Below are positions 53,084-60,940 of a DNA stretch of 64,000 nucleotides, one piece after another (within the stretch, counting starts at the first letter, position 1; each line of letters starts with the position of its first letter). Source of the stretch: Eubacteriaceae bacterium Marseille-Q4139. GTDB taxonomy: Bacteria; Bacillota; Clostridia; Lachnospirales; Lachnospiraceae. Location of the stretch: NCBI GenBank assembly GCA_018223415.1, contig JAGTTQ010000001.1, positions 3,769,365 to 3,833,364 of the forward strand, written 5' to 3'. The notes below the pieces were generated by a model. The model did no database searches and had not been told where the DNA came from. It saw only the letters and a program-made list of their open reading frames with translations. A program made the translations under genes and the position numbers.

Positions 53084-53118
53084 GCGGAGGGATTTTCCCT
53101 CCGCCTTTCCTTTTATTA
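53084..53118 (+). terminator. Intrinsic terminator of the DUF362-DUF368 transcript
   Basis: GCGGAGGGA (53084-53092) and CCCTCCGC (53097-53104) form a tight stem, followed by CTTTCCTTTTATT. It lies 12 bases after the DUF368 stop. Confidence 0.85.
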
Positions 53119-53164
53119 CGAAAACAGCTTCCGGCTTATTAGTATTTTTCATATGTCCGGGCTA

Positions 53165-53194
53165 TTGTTATTTTCTGTCGGTTTATGCTAATAT
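53165..53194 (+). promoter_or_regulatory. Probable promoter of the PurF-like gene
   Basis: TTGTTA (53165-53170), 18 bases, TAATAT (53189-53194), with TGC just before the -10 box (extended -10). About 90 bases of leader follow, with a GCCCCGGCAGGGGGC hairpin-like part; I do not recognise a riboswitch in it. Confidence 0.65.
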
Positions 53195-53291
53195 AGAAGT
53201 CGTTTTTATGGCCGGAGGGAGTTTGCCCCGGCAGGGGGCGTACTTTGTCTGCTGCCTGCGAAAAACAGGCCAATCTGAAAGGAGTAATATC

Positions 53292-54701
53292 ATGGGCGGT
53301 ATCTTTGGCGTTGCATCAAAAACTAGCTGTACCCTGGATCTATTCTTTGGAATCGACTACCACTCCCATCTGGGAACGAAGCGGGGCGGCATGGCCGTCT
53401 ACGGAAAGGACGGCTTCCACCGTTCTATCCACAACATTGAGAATTCCCCGTTCCGTACAAAATTTGACCGTGACCTGGACGAGCTGGAGGGCACCATGGG
53501 AATCGGATGTATTTCCGACTCGGACCCGCAGCCCCTGTTAATCCAGTCCCATCTCGGGAGCTACGCCCTGACGACCGTGGGCGTCATCAAGAATGAGAAA
53601 GAGCTCATCCAGGATGCCTACGAAAACGGGCACATTCATTTTATGGAGATGAGCGGCGGGAAAATCAACTCCACTGAGCTGGTGGCCGCGCTGATCAACC
53701 AGAGCGACAGCATCGTGGACGGTCTCCTCTATGCACAGGAAAAAATCAAGGGCTCCATGTCCATTTTAATCCTGACCCCCGAGGGAATTTACGCCTCCAG
53801 GGACCGCTACGGAAGGACACCGATTACCATCGGAAGGAAAGACGGCGCCTACTGCGTCTCCTTTGAAAACTTTGCATATTTGAATCTTGGCTATACCCAT
53901 TATTCCGAGCTTGGGCCGGGCGAAATCGACCTGGTGACACCGGAAGGCGTCGAGTGCCTGAGCCGTCCGAGGAGTGAGATGAAAATCTGTACCTTCCTCT
54001 GGACCTACTACGGCTACCCCACCTCCAGCTACGAAGGCGTAAACGTCGAGGAGATGCGCTACCGCTGCGGAAAGCTCCTGGCCAGGCGCGACAAGGGCGT
54101 GGACGCTGACAGCGTGGCCGGCGTTCCCGACTCCGGAATTGCCCATGCCGTCGGCTATGCCAACGAATCCGGGATTCCGTTCTCCCGCCCATTCATCAAA
54201 TACACGCCGACATGGCCCCGCTCCTTCATGCCCACAAGCCAGAAGCAGCGGAACCTGATCGCAAAGATGAAGCTGATCGCCGTGGACTGCCTGATCCGCG
54301 ACAAGAAGCTGCTCTTAATCGACGATTCCATCGTCCGCGGGACACAGCTCGGCGAAACCACGGATTTCCTCTACCGCAGCGGCGCAAAGGAAGTCCATGT
54401 AAGGCCGGCCTGCCCGCCGATCACCTTCGCCTGCCCCTACCTGAATTTCTCCCGCTCCACTTCGGATCTGGATCTGATTACGAGGCGGATTATAAGGGAG
54501 CGTGAGGGCGAAAACGTGTCCGATGAAGTCCTGGCCGACTACGCTGATCCCGACAGCCAGAATTACCAGGAAATGGTTGAGGAGATCCGTAAGCGTCTCC
54601 ACTTTACGACGCTTCGCTTCCACCGCCTCGACGATCTGGTGGAATCCGTCGGCATCGAGCCCTGTAAGCTCTGCACCTACTGCTGGAACGGCAAAGGTTA
54701 A
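53292..54701 (+). CDS. PurF-like protein without the catalytic cysteine (amidophosphoribosyltransferase paralogue)
   Basis: A 469-residue protein with the two-domain layout of amidophosphoribosyltransferase. In true PurF the mature chain begins with the nucleophile Cys (CGIxG). Here it begins MGGIFGV, with Gly in that place; the RGQE motif is RGGM (31-34) and the HNGN motif reads TVGV (95-98), so the glutamine site looks lost. The phosphoribosyltransferase part is intact: PDSG at 280-283 and the PRPP loop LLIDDSIVRGTQ at 341-352. Cys233, Cys381, Cys458 and Cys461 align with the four 4Fe-4S ligands of B. subtilis PurF. AAAGGAG lies before the chosen ATG. Possible roles are ammonia-dependent amine synthesis or regulation by PRPP binding; it may not make phosphoribosylamine at all. 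Confidence 0.85.
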   Translation: MGGIFGVASKTSCTLDLFFGIDYHSHLGTKRGGMAVYGKDGFHRSIHNIENSPFRTKFDRDLDELEGTMGIGCISDSDPQPLLIQSHLGSYALTTVGVIKNEKELIQDAYENGHIHFMEMSGGKINSTELVAALINQSDSIVDGLLYAQEKIKGSMSILILTPEGIYASRDRYGRTPITIGRKDGAYCVSFENFAYLNLGYTHYSELGPGEIDLVTPEGVECLSRPRSEMKICTFLWTYYGYPTSSYEGVNVEEMRYRCGKLLARRDKGVDADSVAGVPDSGIAHAVGYANESGIPFSRPFIKYTPTWPRSFMPTSQKQRNLIAKMKLIAVDCLIRDKKLLLIDDSIVRGTQLGETTDFLYRSGAKEVHVRPACPPITFACPYLNFSRSTSDLDLITRRIIREREGENVSDEVLADYADPDSQNYQEMVEEIRKRLHFTTLRFHRLDDLVESVGIEPCKLCTYCWNGKG

Positions 54702-54709
54702 ATCTGTTA

Positions 54710-54755
54710 AAAAGCCCTGGCTTTTGGAACGAATTCTCCAAAAGCCAGGGCTTTT
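54710..54755. terminator. Bidirectional terminator between the PurF-like and zinc-ribbon genes
   Basis: A stem of about 19 bp (AAAAGCCCTGGCTTTTGGA with its complement) has an 8-base loop, with T runs on the plus-strand side and A runs on the other. It serves convergent genes ending at 54701 and 54766. Confidence 0.9.
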
Positions 54756-54765
54756 CTTTTTTTCA

Positions 54766-55266
54766 TCAGTGGTTGACAATGTCGATGGTAATGTCGGCGG
54801 CGGCATTGTCGATCTCGTTGGATACGAACTGTGCCTCTTCCTCTTCTTCCTTTGTTCCTTCCATCTGGTCTCTCAGGCTCTCGCCGTAGGCGGCTGCGGC
54901 ATCGCGTTTGCTCTTTTCAACCTTCGCGCCGCAGTGGCTGCAGAATACGGAACTCTTGTCGATTCTGGCACCGCACTCAGAGCAGTAAAAGCATCCGTCC
55001 AGGCTGCTGAGCTCCTTCTCCAGTTCTGCCTTTTTCTTCATGCTTTTGCGGATCGAGCCGAATTCGGTAAAGAACCGCTTTTCGTCCTCTTCCATCGCGG
55101 CCTCGAAAACCTGCTTCCCAATGGAAGTATAGAGGCGCTCAATCGTTGCCTTTTCCGTGGAAATCTGGGATTTGAGCTGCATCGTCTCAGTGATTTCCTT
55201 TGTCTTCTTAGCGACGGTCTTTCCGGTGCTGGAAAGGCTGCGCTTCACTTCATCTAAGAATGCCAT
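54766..55266 (-). CDS. Zinc-ribbon protein with coiled-coil N-terminus
   Basis: A 166-residue protein of unknown function. Residues 1 to about 90 are polar and heptad-like (FLDEVKRSLSSTGKTVAKK, then many Lys and Glu), suggesting a helix bundle or coiled coil. One zinc ribbon follows, CSECGARIDKSSVFCSHCG (about residues 95-113), with the four Cys in two CXXC pairs. The tail is acidic (KEEEEEAQF). There is no membrane segment. Such zinc-ribbon proteins are frequent in Clostridia. It has a near-perfect promoter of its own at 55298-55326 and stands alone. Confidence 0.85.
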   Translation of the reverse strand: MAFLDEVKRSLSSTGKTVAKKTKEITETMQLKSQISTEKATIERLYTSIGKQVFEAAMEEDEKRFFTEFGSIRKSMKKKAELEKELSSLDGCFYCSECGARIDKSSVFCSHCGAKVEKSKRDAAAAYGESLRDQMEGTKEEEEEAQFVSNEIDNAAADITIDIVNH

Positions 55267-55297
55267 ACTTCTTTCCCCTTTCGTTATGACTAGCTCT

Positions 55298-55326
55298 ATC
55301 TTATCGAATCACGGGGATAAAGTCAA
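55298..55326 (-). promoter_or_regulatory. Sigma-A promoter of the zinc-ribbon gene
   Basis: On the minus strand TTGACT (55326-55321), 17 bases, TAAGAT (55303-55298), about 30 bases before the start codon. Confidence 0.85.
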
Positions 55327-55366
55327 TGTTTTGACGGCAAATTCTTTGGCGATGCAGCTTTGTCCC

Positions 55367-57691
55367 TTACAGCTCGCCCCTTATGTTTTTTTCAAGGGAA
55401 TCGTAGCCGATGAACTCCTGCACCGACTCCGGCATTTCACCGTCCGGGAACCGGTATCTGTAATAAATCTGGTCCTCGGGATTTAATCCCTCATTATCCT
55501 CCTTAAAGTACACACGGACCTCGACATTATAATCAAAACTTCTCAGGAAATTGTAATCGGCCAGCGTCTCCTCAGTGACAGCAGCACAGATGTCGGAAAT
55601 CATCTGGTGGTTTTCCTCAGAATCGTTCCGGATGGTGTATTCCTTCGGCACATAGCCCGTTGCGGCCTCTGCGTAAGCGGCCTGCGTCTCGCTTTGCTCT
55701 ATCTCCGTGGTTTCCAGCTCCATGGTTTCGATGACGACACGGCTGATCTCATCTGCGTTTAACGGCTCCGTAAGGTCAATCCCGGCCTCTTTGAGAAGCC
55801 CGATGGTCTCTGTGAAAGACGGGTAGACCGGGAAGAAGTTGACTTCCTCCATCTCATCCAGATCGAAATCACCGGCGTAATTCTTGTCGCCGTCCTCGGA
55901 GAGCTCCTTTAAGTAGCTGCGCTCTGCCACCGTCAGGAAGCGGATCGCACCAACCGGCATCTCCTGGCTTCTGGCATCCAGCGTCAGAGCTGTCATCTCC
56001 CGTTTGTAGGCCGCCAGAACCTTCGAGCGGAATTCCTCATCGCCCCTGGCCTCCTGGATTTCATGGTTCTTATACAGATAGATTCCTGTCACATTGGAAT
56101 CCTCATATGCATAAAACGGATAGACACCGGACTTGTATTCCTCCGAAACATACAGCTTATCGAGGACAGGGCGAAGCTCCGTAACATTCACCATATACCG
56201 TCTCTGTACGGTTTTCCCGCCGGAAAGCCGGTACTGGATGGTCGCATAGGACCATACGGCTTCGTCTTCCCCGCTGTTGTAAACAATGTCCTCAAACCGG
56301 AACCGTTTTTCTTTATCCTTTAGCGCCTGGTCAATGCCGTTTTCCGCAATGGCCTTTACAGAATCATAATCCGTAACCGCCATGTTGCTGTTACCGTAAC
56401 TTTCCTCCGGAATGTATCTCCAGCTTGCCGAGCTGCTTTCTCTCACAGGAAAGCCATAGGAGAATCCCCAGTTTTCCAGCCGTCCCACATAGACGGCCGC
56501 CGACTCAAACTTCGCTTCCGACGGGAAATACGTATCAAAGCCCGTCAGGTCAAACCGGTAGATACCGATGACCGCCAGGGCAATCACCGCGCAGATACCG
56601 GCATGGGGCAGATTGGAAAAGAGCTTTCGGAAATCAAAGTGGTACAGGATCTCCACCACACAGTGGGTCACGAAGAGCCCGAACAGGAATCCGAAGGCCG
56701 CCCATCTGAGGCTTTCATAGATTCCCCAGAAAAGGACTCCCATGGAGATCGTGACCGGCACCACGATGAGCACTTTGATCGGCGCTCTCGTGATCCGGAA
56801 GGCCATTGCTTTCCCGGCTGCCTCGGAGGGACGCAGCCGGTAGAGAAAAAGGCAGAATACCATCAGGGCTGCCGCGGCAAGGAGCGGGAAGAAAAGCCCG
56901 GGGAAAAGCTCCCCGTACTCTCCCAGCTTCAGGCTCCATACTTCCGAGAGGGACGCCGTGTAATAGCTGATGGGAGAACCGTGCCTCATGATTGCCGACA
57001 GGACACCGCCTGTGGTTATCACCGTCTCAAAAAAGAGCTGGCTAAGCCCCTCAAGCAGAAACGTCACAAACGGGATGTAGGAAAAGAACACCAGCATGCC
57101 GAGTACGGAAATAAAGAAATTCCCTGTCATCAGCACTGCCGCCAGCACCACCGTGTAAATCAGCGTAAAATGAATCATATGGAAAAACAGCGACGCCAGG
57201 CCGGGAAGGAATACTTCCCCGAAGCCCATGCCGTTCATCACCAGGATCCCGCAGCCGAAAATCAGGTTCAGGAAATACATGGAGAACACAATCAGGATGC
57301 TGTCCAGGTATTTGACGAAAAACAGCATGGTACGGCTCACCGGGAGGCTGTGGTAAAAGTCCACCTTTTTCTTGGAGTGGAGCCAGGAAAAGCCTGTGAG
57401 CCCCAGGACAATGGCTGCCCCGACGATCAAAAACGGGATCGCCAGGTTCTTTACGCCGATAATCTCCTGCGCCAGCTCTGTAAGCCGTTCAGCCCGCATG
57501 GTTTCCACGGCCTTCTCCAGATATCTCTCGCTCTCCATCCACTGTTCTACCTGTTTTTCAAGGCCGTCGCAGCCCATGGCCCCAAGGACGGGGATCCAGA
57601 AGAAGAAGCAGAGAAACGCCAGGCAGACGGCCCAGATTCTCCGTTTCAGATCTTCTCTCATAAGCTTAAAATATAAGTTTCTTGATGTCAT
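55367..57691 (-). CDS. ABC-2 type transporter permease with large extracellular part (DUF6449-like)
   Basis: A 774-residue membrane protein. About twelve hydrophobic segments fill the first half: IWAVCLAFLCFFFWIPVLG near residues 21-39, VDFYHSLPVSRTMLFFVKYL near 108-127, then a run to about 380. The second half (about 390-760) is polar and probably extracellular, with long charged stretches. The layout matches permeases paired with YtrA-type regulators in Clostridia, and the VDFYHSLPVSR motif is common in these. GGAGGT lies eight bases before the chosen ATG, which overlaps the ATPase gene by 26 bases. The substrate is not known; cell-envelope stress or antibiotic peptides are typical for such modules. 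Confidence 0.88.
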   Translation of the reverse strand: MTSRNLYFKLMREDLKRRIWAVCLAFLCFFFWIPVLGAMGCDGLEKQVEQWMESERYLEKAVETMRAERLTELAQEIIGVKNLAIPFLIVGAAIVLGLTGFSWLHSKKKVDFYHSLPVSRTMLFFVKYLDSILIVFSMYFLNLIFGCGILVMNGMGFGEVFLPGLASLFFHMIHFTLIYTVVLAAVLMTGNFFISVLGMLVFFSYIPFVTFLLEGLSQLFFETVITTGGVLSAIMRHGSPISYYTASLSEVWSLKLGEYGELFPGLFFPLLAAAALMVFCLFLYRLRPSEAAGKAMAFRITRAPIKVLIVVPVTISMGVLFWGIYESLRWAAFGFLFGLFVTHCVVEILYHFDFRKLFSNLPHAGICAVIALAVIGIYRFDLTGFDTYFPSEAKFESAAVYVGRLENWGFSYGFPVRESSSASWRYIPEESYGNSNMAVTDYDSVKAIAENGIDQALKDKEKRFRFEDIVYNSGEDEAVWSYATIQYRLSGGKTVQRRYMVNVTELRPVLDKLYVSEEYKSGVYPFYAYEDSNVTGIYLYKNHEIQEARGDEEFRSKVLAAYKREMTALTLDARSQEMPVGAIRFLTVAERSYLKELSEDGDKNYAGDFDLDEMEEVNFFPVYPSFTETIGLLKEAGIDLTEPLNADEISRVVIETMELETTEIEQSETQAAYAEAATGYVPKEYTIRNDSEENHQMISDICAAVTEETLADYNFLRSFDYNVEVRVYFKEDNEGLNPEDQIYYRYRFPDGEMPESVQEFIGYDSLEKNIRGEL

Positions 57692-58565
57692 AGCCTGCCA
57701 CCTCCGTTTCACTGATAAAGATTTCTTCCAGAGAGAGCGGGATCAGCTCAAAAAACAGCGGCTCTCCGGCCCGCATCGCTGCCTCTACTTCTTCTCTCTT
57801 CCCCCGCACCGTGATGGTTGCAAGGCTGCCGCGGTACTCGGTCTTCACAATATCGAGCCCTTCCAGCTCCTCCGCTTTCATCCCGGGCTTTAACACACAC
57901 TGGATCTTATGGATGTTTAGCTTCATATCGTCGAGATCCTTGGAAAGCAGGATGCCGCCCTTGTGGAGAAGCCCCACATGATCGCAGATATCCTCCAGCT
58001 CCCTTAAGTTGTGGGATGCGATGATCGGCGTCAGGTTCCTCTCCGCCATGTCGTTGGCAAACAGGCTCTTTACCGCCTGGCGCATCACGGGATCCAGCCC
58101 GTCAAAGGTCTCGTCGCAGAAAATGTACTCCGTATTGGCACAGAGGCCGAGAATCACCGAAAGCTGTTTCTTCATGCCCTTGGAAAAGGTCGAAACCTTT
58201 CTCCGCTTCCCAAGATCAAAGCTTTCAAGAAGGTGATAATACCTCTGGACGTTAAACTCCGGATAAACGGTCCGGTAAAAAGCCATTAACTCCTGCGGCG
58301 TCGCGTTTCCGAAGAAAAACTGATCGTCGGAAATATAGAAAAACCGCCGTTTCATTTTCAGGTTCTCGTAAATGTCTTCACCGTCAAGCTGAATCGTCCC
58401 TTCGTCCGGTTTCAAAACGCCGCTTGCCATCCGTAAGAAGGTGCTCTTTCCGGCGCCGTTGGTTCCAATCAGGCCGAACACATAGCCGTCCCGGATCTGG
58501 GCACTGATGTGATCCACAGCCATAATGTCGTCAAATCGTTTTGTCAGGTTCTTTGCTTCAAGCAT
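57666..58565 (-). CDS. ABC transporter ATPase of the GntR-linked module
   Basis: A 299-residue ATPase. MLEAKNLTKRFDDIMAVDHI starts the domain; Walker A is GTNGAGKSTFLRMAS (about residues 38-52), the signature is the divergent VSTFSKGMKKQLSVILGLC (about 127-145), Walker B is YIFCDETFDGLDPVMRQ and the switch His lies in IASHNLRELED. Glu in the DE pair after Walker B is present. The C-terminal 90 residues resemble the regulatory tail of YtrB/YxlF-type ATPases. It starts 7 bases inside the end of the GntR gene with GGGAGGTG upstream, and its end overlaps the permease gene. Confidence 0.94.
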   Translation of the reverse strand: MLEAKNLTKRFDDIMAVDHISAQIRDGYVFGLIGTNGAGKSTFLRMASGVLKPDEGTIQLDGEDIYENLKMKRRFFYISDDQFFFGNATPQELMAFYRTVYPEFNVQRYYHLLESFDLGKRRKVSTFSKGMKKQLSVILGLCANTEYIFCDETFDGLDPVMRQAVKSLFANDMAERNLTPIIASHNLRELEDICDHVGLLHKGGILLSKDLDDMKLNIHKIQCVLKPGMKAEELEGLDIVKTEYRGSLATITVRGKREEVEAAMRAGEPLFFELIPLSLEEIFISETEVAGYDIKKLIF

Positions 58566-58953
58566 GCGTTTCACCTCCCGTCTGCCCGGCCGCCTTTTCG
58601 CAGCAGGCCCCAATCGCTTCTTTCAAATCCTTTTCTGAGATTCCAAGCCTTAACGCCTCTTCGACCACTTCTTCCAGTTTGTTCCATATCTCACGCAATG
58701 CATTTTCCCTCATTTCACCATTTTCGGCCACGAAGCTTCCTCTGCCCTTGACCGTATAGATATATCCCTGCCGTTCCAGCTCCGCATACGCCCTCTGGAT
58801 CGTATTTGGATTGATGGAAAGATCCATCGCCAGGTTCCTCACCGACGGAAGCGGCTGGTTCTCCTGGAGCACGCCTAAAAACATCAGTTCCTTCAGCTTT
58901 TCCGTGACCTGCTCATAGATTGGCCGCCGGTCTTTATAATCCAGTATAATCAT
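58558..58953 (-). CDS. GntR-family regulator, YtrA type
   Basis: A 131-residue transcription factor. The N-terminal winged helix (about residues 1-75) has RRPIYEQVTEKLKELMFLG, PLPSVRNLAMDLSINPNTIQ (recognition helix) and RGSFVAENG. The short C-terminal part (about 80-130) is helical and matches the YtrA subfamily, which lacks a large ligand domain. The start at 58953 has AAAGGAGG six bases upstream. It heads the GntR-ATPase-permease operon and probably represses it by binding the repeat at 58980-59000. Confidence 0.93.
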   Translation of the reverse strand: MIILDYKDRRPIYEQVTEKLKELMFLGVLQENQPLPSVRNLAMDLSINPNTIQRAYAELERQGYIYTVKGRGSFVAENGEMRENALREIWNKLEEVVEEALRLGISEKDLKEAIGACCEKAAGQTGGETHA

Positions 58954-58979
58954 CCGCATCCTCCTTTCCTGCATATTAG

Positions 58980-59000
58980 TGTATTAACACTCTTAATACA
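58980..59000. promoter_or_regulatory. Operator-like inverted repeat of the GntR operon
   Basis: TGTATTAA-N5-TTAATACA is a perfect 8-bp inverted repeat. It starts 3 bases after the -10 box and covers the transcription start region of the GntR-ABC operon, ideal for autorepression by a YtrA-type dimer. Confidence 0.8.
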
Positions 59001-59003
59001 GTT

Positions 59004-59032
59004 AGTATATATAAAAAATCCCCCTGTGTCAA
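59004..59032 (-). promoter_or_regulatory. Consensus promoter of the GntR-ABC operon
   Basis: On the minus strand TTGACA (59032-59027), 17 bases, TATACT (59009-59004). The -35 box is perfect. It lies inside the loop of the upstream terminator. Confidence 0.88.
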
Positions 59033-59043
59033 GGGGGATTTTT
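59013..59043 (-). terminator. Terminator of the lipoprotein/acylation operon
   Basis: An 11-bp stem (AAAAATCCCCC with GGGGGATTTTT), an 8-base loop and a U run on the minus strand. It lies about 50 bases after the lipoprotein gene stop. Confidence 0.88.
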
Positions 59044-59090
59044 CCAGTTCTCTTTTTAAGCGCCGCAGGACGCCCAAAACTCCTCTGTTT

Positions 59091-59852
59091 TTAGCCCTGG
59101 GGCGTAATAGCCGTATATTCCACAGACTCCACAATACCGTCTGTCACAATAAAGGACAGGGTGGAGTCGTCTTTCGTATAAATATAGACACCGAATTCTT
59201 CCGTATAGTCCGTGCCGTAGGCGGCCTCCATTTCCTCCTTCGTGGAGCCGATGCGGATGCCCTCGGCTGTGGCAGCGGAATCATCCGTAAAGTAAATGGA
59301 ATTTACATTATCCGTGCCGTTTAAGGGGTAGGTATAGAGGTCAAAGCCCGGATAGGAATACGTCTTATCAAGCCCTTTAAAGGCACAGCTCGTAGTCTCT
59401 GCATAATTGGACCATGCGCCCAGCTCAGAAAGGGCTGCCGCAGAATCCTCATTCATGCCGATCAGGGTTTCACCGCTCTGGAACACAAAGCCTTTATGGG
59501 CGGCAGATGCCGTGGAAGAAACGGCTGCTGCCGCCTCTGTCCCGGCCGCCTCGGAGCTTTCGCTTTCTGCGGCTCCTGCGGACTCGGCTGCGCCGCCTTC
59601 TGCGGCTCCATTTTCTGCTACGCTCTCTCCGTCTGCGCTTTCTTCCGTTTCGCCGGAACCTTCCGTTCCGGCGTTTGTCTCCTCTTCCAGGGCCTCCTCC
59701 GTTTCCGCCTCTTCCGTCTCAGCGGCCTCCGTCTCCGGCGCTGCGCTTTCCGTCTGGGCCGCCGTCGTATTGGCCGTCTCTCCTGCCTGGCTGCCGCAGG
59801 CGCTTAAGGCCACCATGGCGCCAAGTAAAATTGCTGCATAAGATTTTCTCAT
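59091..59852 (-). CDS. Putative lipoprotein with Glu/Ala/Thr-rich linker
   Basis: A 253-residue exported lipoprotein that I do not recognise. The signal is MRKSYAAILLGAMVALSACG with lipobox LSAC, so Cys19 would carry the lipid. Residues about 20-118 are low complexity, nearly only Glu, Ala, Thr, Ser and Gly, like a wall-spanning spacer. A globular domain follows (about 119-253) with FVFQSGETLIGM, YSYPGFDLYTYPLNG and GIRIGSTKEEMEAAYG; the last resembles the turn found in BamE/DUF4309-like folds, which is only a visual likeness. Its ATG overlaps the SGNH-like gene stop by 4 bases, so it is coupled to the acylation cassette. Confidence 0.85.
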   Translation of the reverse strand: MRKSYAAILLGAMVALSACGSQAGETANTTAAQTESAAPETEAAETEEAETEEALEEETNAGTEGSGETEESADGESVAENGAAEGGAAESAGAAESESSEAAGTEAAAAVSSTASAAHKGFVFQSGETLIGMNEDSAAALSELGAWSNYAETTSCAFKGLDKTYSYPGFDLYTYPLNGTDNVNSIYFTDDSAATAEGIRIGSTKEEMEAAYGTDYTEEFGVYIYTKDDSTLSFIVTDGIVESVEYTAITPQG

Positions 59853-60931
59853 GACTGCGAATCCTCCTCATCGCTGTTATACATTTTCAAATATCCGTAC
59901 TCCGAAAGCTCCGCCTCCTGGCGCGCCTTCATCGCATAGTACGCATCGCATTTTTCCTCCCAGACCGCCTGAAGCTCCTCTTCTCCCCGATGATCCGGAA
60001 GGTCAAACTCCTCTTTTAAAATTCCGCCGAAATACCGCGCCAGCTTCTCTGCCCCGGAAAGGTTTAAATGGAGCCCTCCGTCATAGGTATCCGTCGTAAA
60101 GTCAATACCGGCTTCCTCCGTAACCTCCAGGAAATTATAGTAGGAAAGCCCGTGCTCGGCCGCATAGGCCTCCATCTGTTCCTCCCACTCGTCGTACCAG
60201 GCGGGATACAGGCTGGGCGCCTTGATGAGCACAAGCTCCACTCCGTTTTCCTCGCAGAGCTCCCGCATCTTGTCAAGATACGCATAGGCGTTTTCCCCGA
60301 ACTGGTAATTTCCCAGCTTCTTCGGCTTCGGGAACGTCTGGGCCGGCTTCACATCCACCCGCATGTAATACCCGCTGTGGGACACCGGGTCACGGTGGTA
60401 CAGGTACTTAAAGTCGTCGGCCGAAAGTTCCTTCCACCTGGAGTGGTAACGGAGAATCGGGAACACATAGTCCAGAAACTCCTCGTCCTCCATCATGGAA
60501 GCGCGGATACTTCCCACCTTGGATGAAGACCACCGCATGCCGTCCAGGGTCATCCTGTTGTAGGCCTCCTTCTGCGGCTCATCATACTTCATGGCAAGCA
60601 CGTTGAACACCACCACTTCCGGCGTCTCGTACTTTAACGTCTCCTCCAGAAGATAATAGGACTGCCAGATGAGCTGCTGGGCGCTTCCGCGGATATAGCT
60701 GGTAATCCCGTAGTCCTCCCAGAGGGTGATCGGGGAAAAATTCTCATAGACCTCACAGTCCCCGATAAAAACCACGTCGTGATCCGTGGTTTCCTTATAA
60801 TATTCGGCAATCAGCGCCCCCTCTACGATGTCGCCCATGAATTTCGGCATGAAAAGGCGCTGCAAAAAATCCAGGCTTCCCACTATAACCAGAAACAGGA
60901 GCAGGAATCCCGCAAGCTTTTTCTTCTTCAT
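59849..60931 (-). CDS. SGNH-like extracytoplasmic protein of the acylation cassette (DltD-like role)
   Basis: A 360-residue membrane-anchored protein: basic KKKK, then one helix (about residues 6-27), with the remainder outside. It has SGNH-hydrolase features: the block I position is FIGDCEVYEN (Cys59 where the Ser of GDS is expected) and the C-terminal block is YDGGLHLNLSG (Asp284, His288). A VELVLIKAPS strand (about 231-240) fits block III. It would take the place of DltD, acting with the MBOAT protein on the outer face to pass an acyl group to a wall or surface polymer. It lies 9 bases after the MBOAT gene. Cys in place of Ser may change or abolish hydrolase activity; whether relatives share it should be compared. 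Confidence 0.82.
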   Translation of the reverse strand: MKKKKLAGFLLLFLVIVGSLDFLQRLFMPKFMGDIVEGALIAEYYKETTDHDVVFIGDCEVYENFSPITLWEDYGITSYIRGSAQQLIWQSYYLLEETLKYETPEVVVFNVLAMKYDEPQKEAYNRMTLDGMRWSSSKVGSIRASMMEDEEFLDYVFPILRYHSRWKELSADDFKYLYHRDPVSHSGYYMRVDVKPAQTFPKPKKLGNYQFGENAYAYLDKMRELCEENGVELVLIKAPSLYPAWYDEWEEQMEAYAAEHGLSYYNFLEVTEEAGIDFTTDTYDGGLHLNLSGAEKLARYFGGILKEEFDLPDHRGEEELQAVWEEKCDAYYAMKARQEAELSEYGYLKMYNSDEEDSQS

Positions 60932-60940
60932 GGTTCCCTC

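Noticed and set aside
53195..53291. Purine or PRPP riboswitch before the PurF-like gene
   Set aside because: Only a small GC-rich hairpin is present; the conserved three-way junction of purine riboswitches is not visible.
56603..57676. A 357-codon plus-strand frame rich in His, Gln and Lys
   Set aside because: It is the antisense of the ABC permease gene, whose membrane helices and overlaps with the ATPase gene are convincing; composition and lack of a ribosome binding site mark it as a chance frame.
59407..59854. Several long plus-strand frames over the lipoprotein gene
   Set aside because: They are by-products of the repetitive Glu/Ala codons of the linker on the minus strand.
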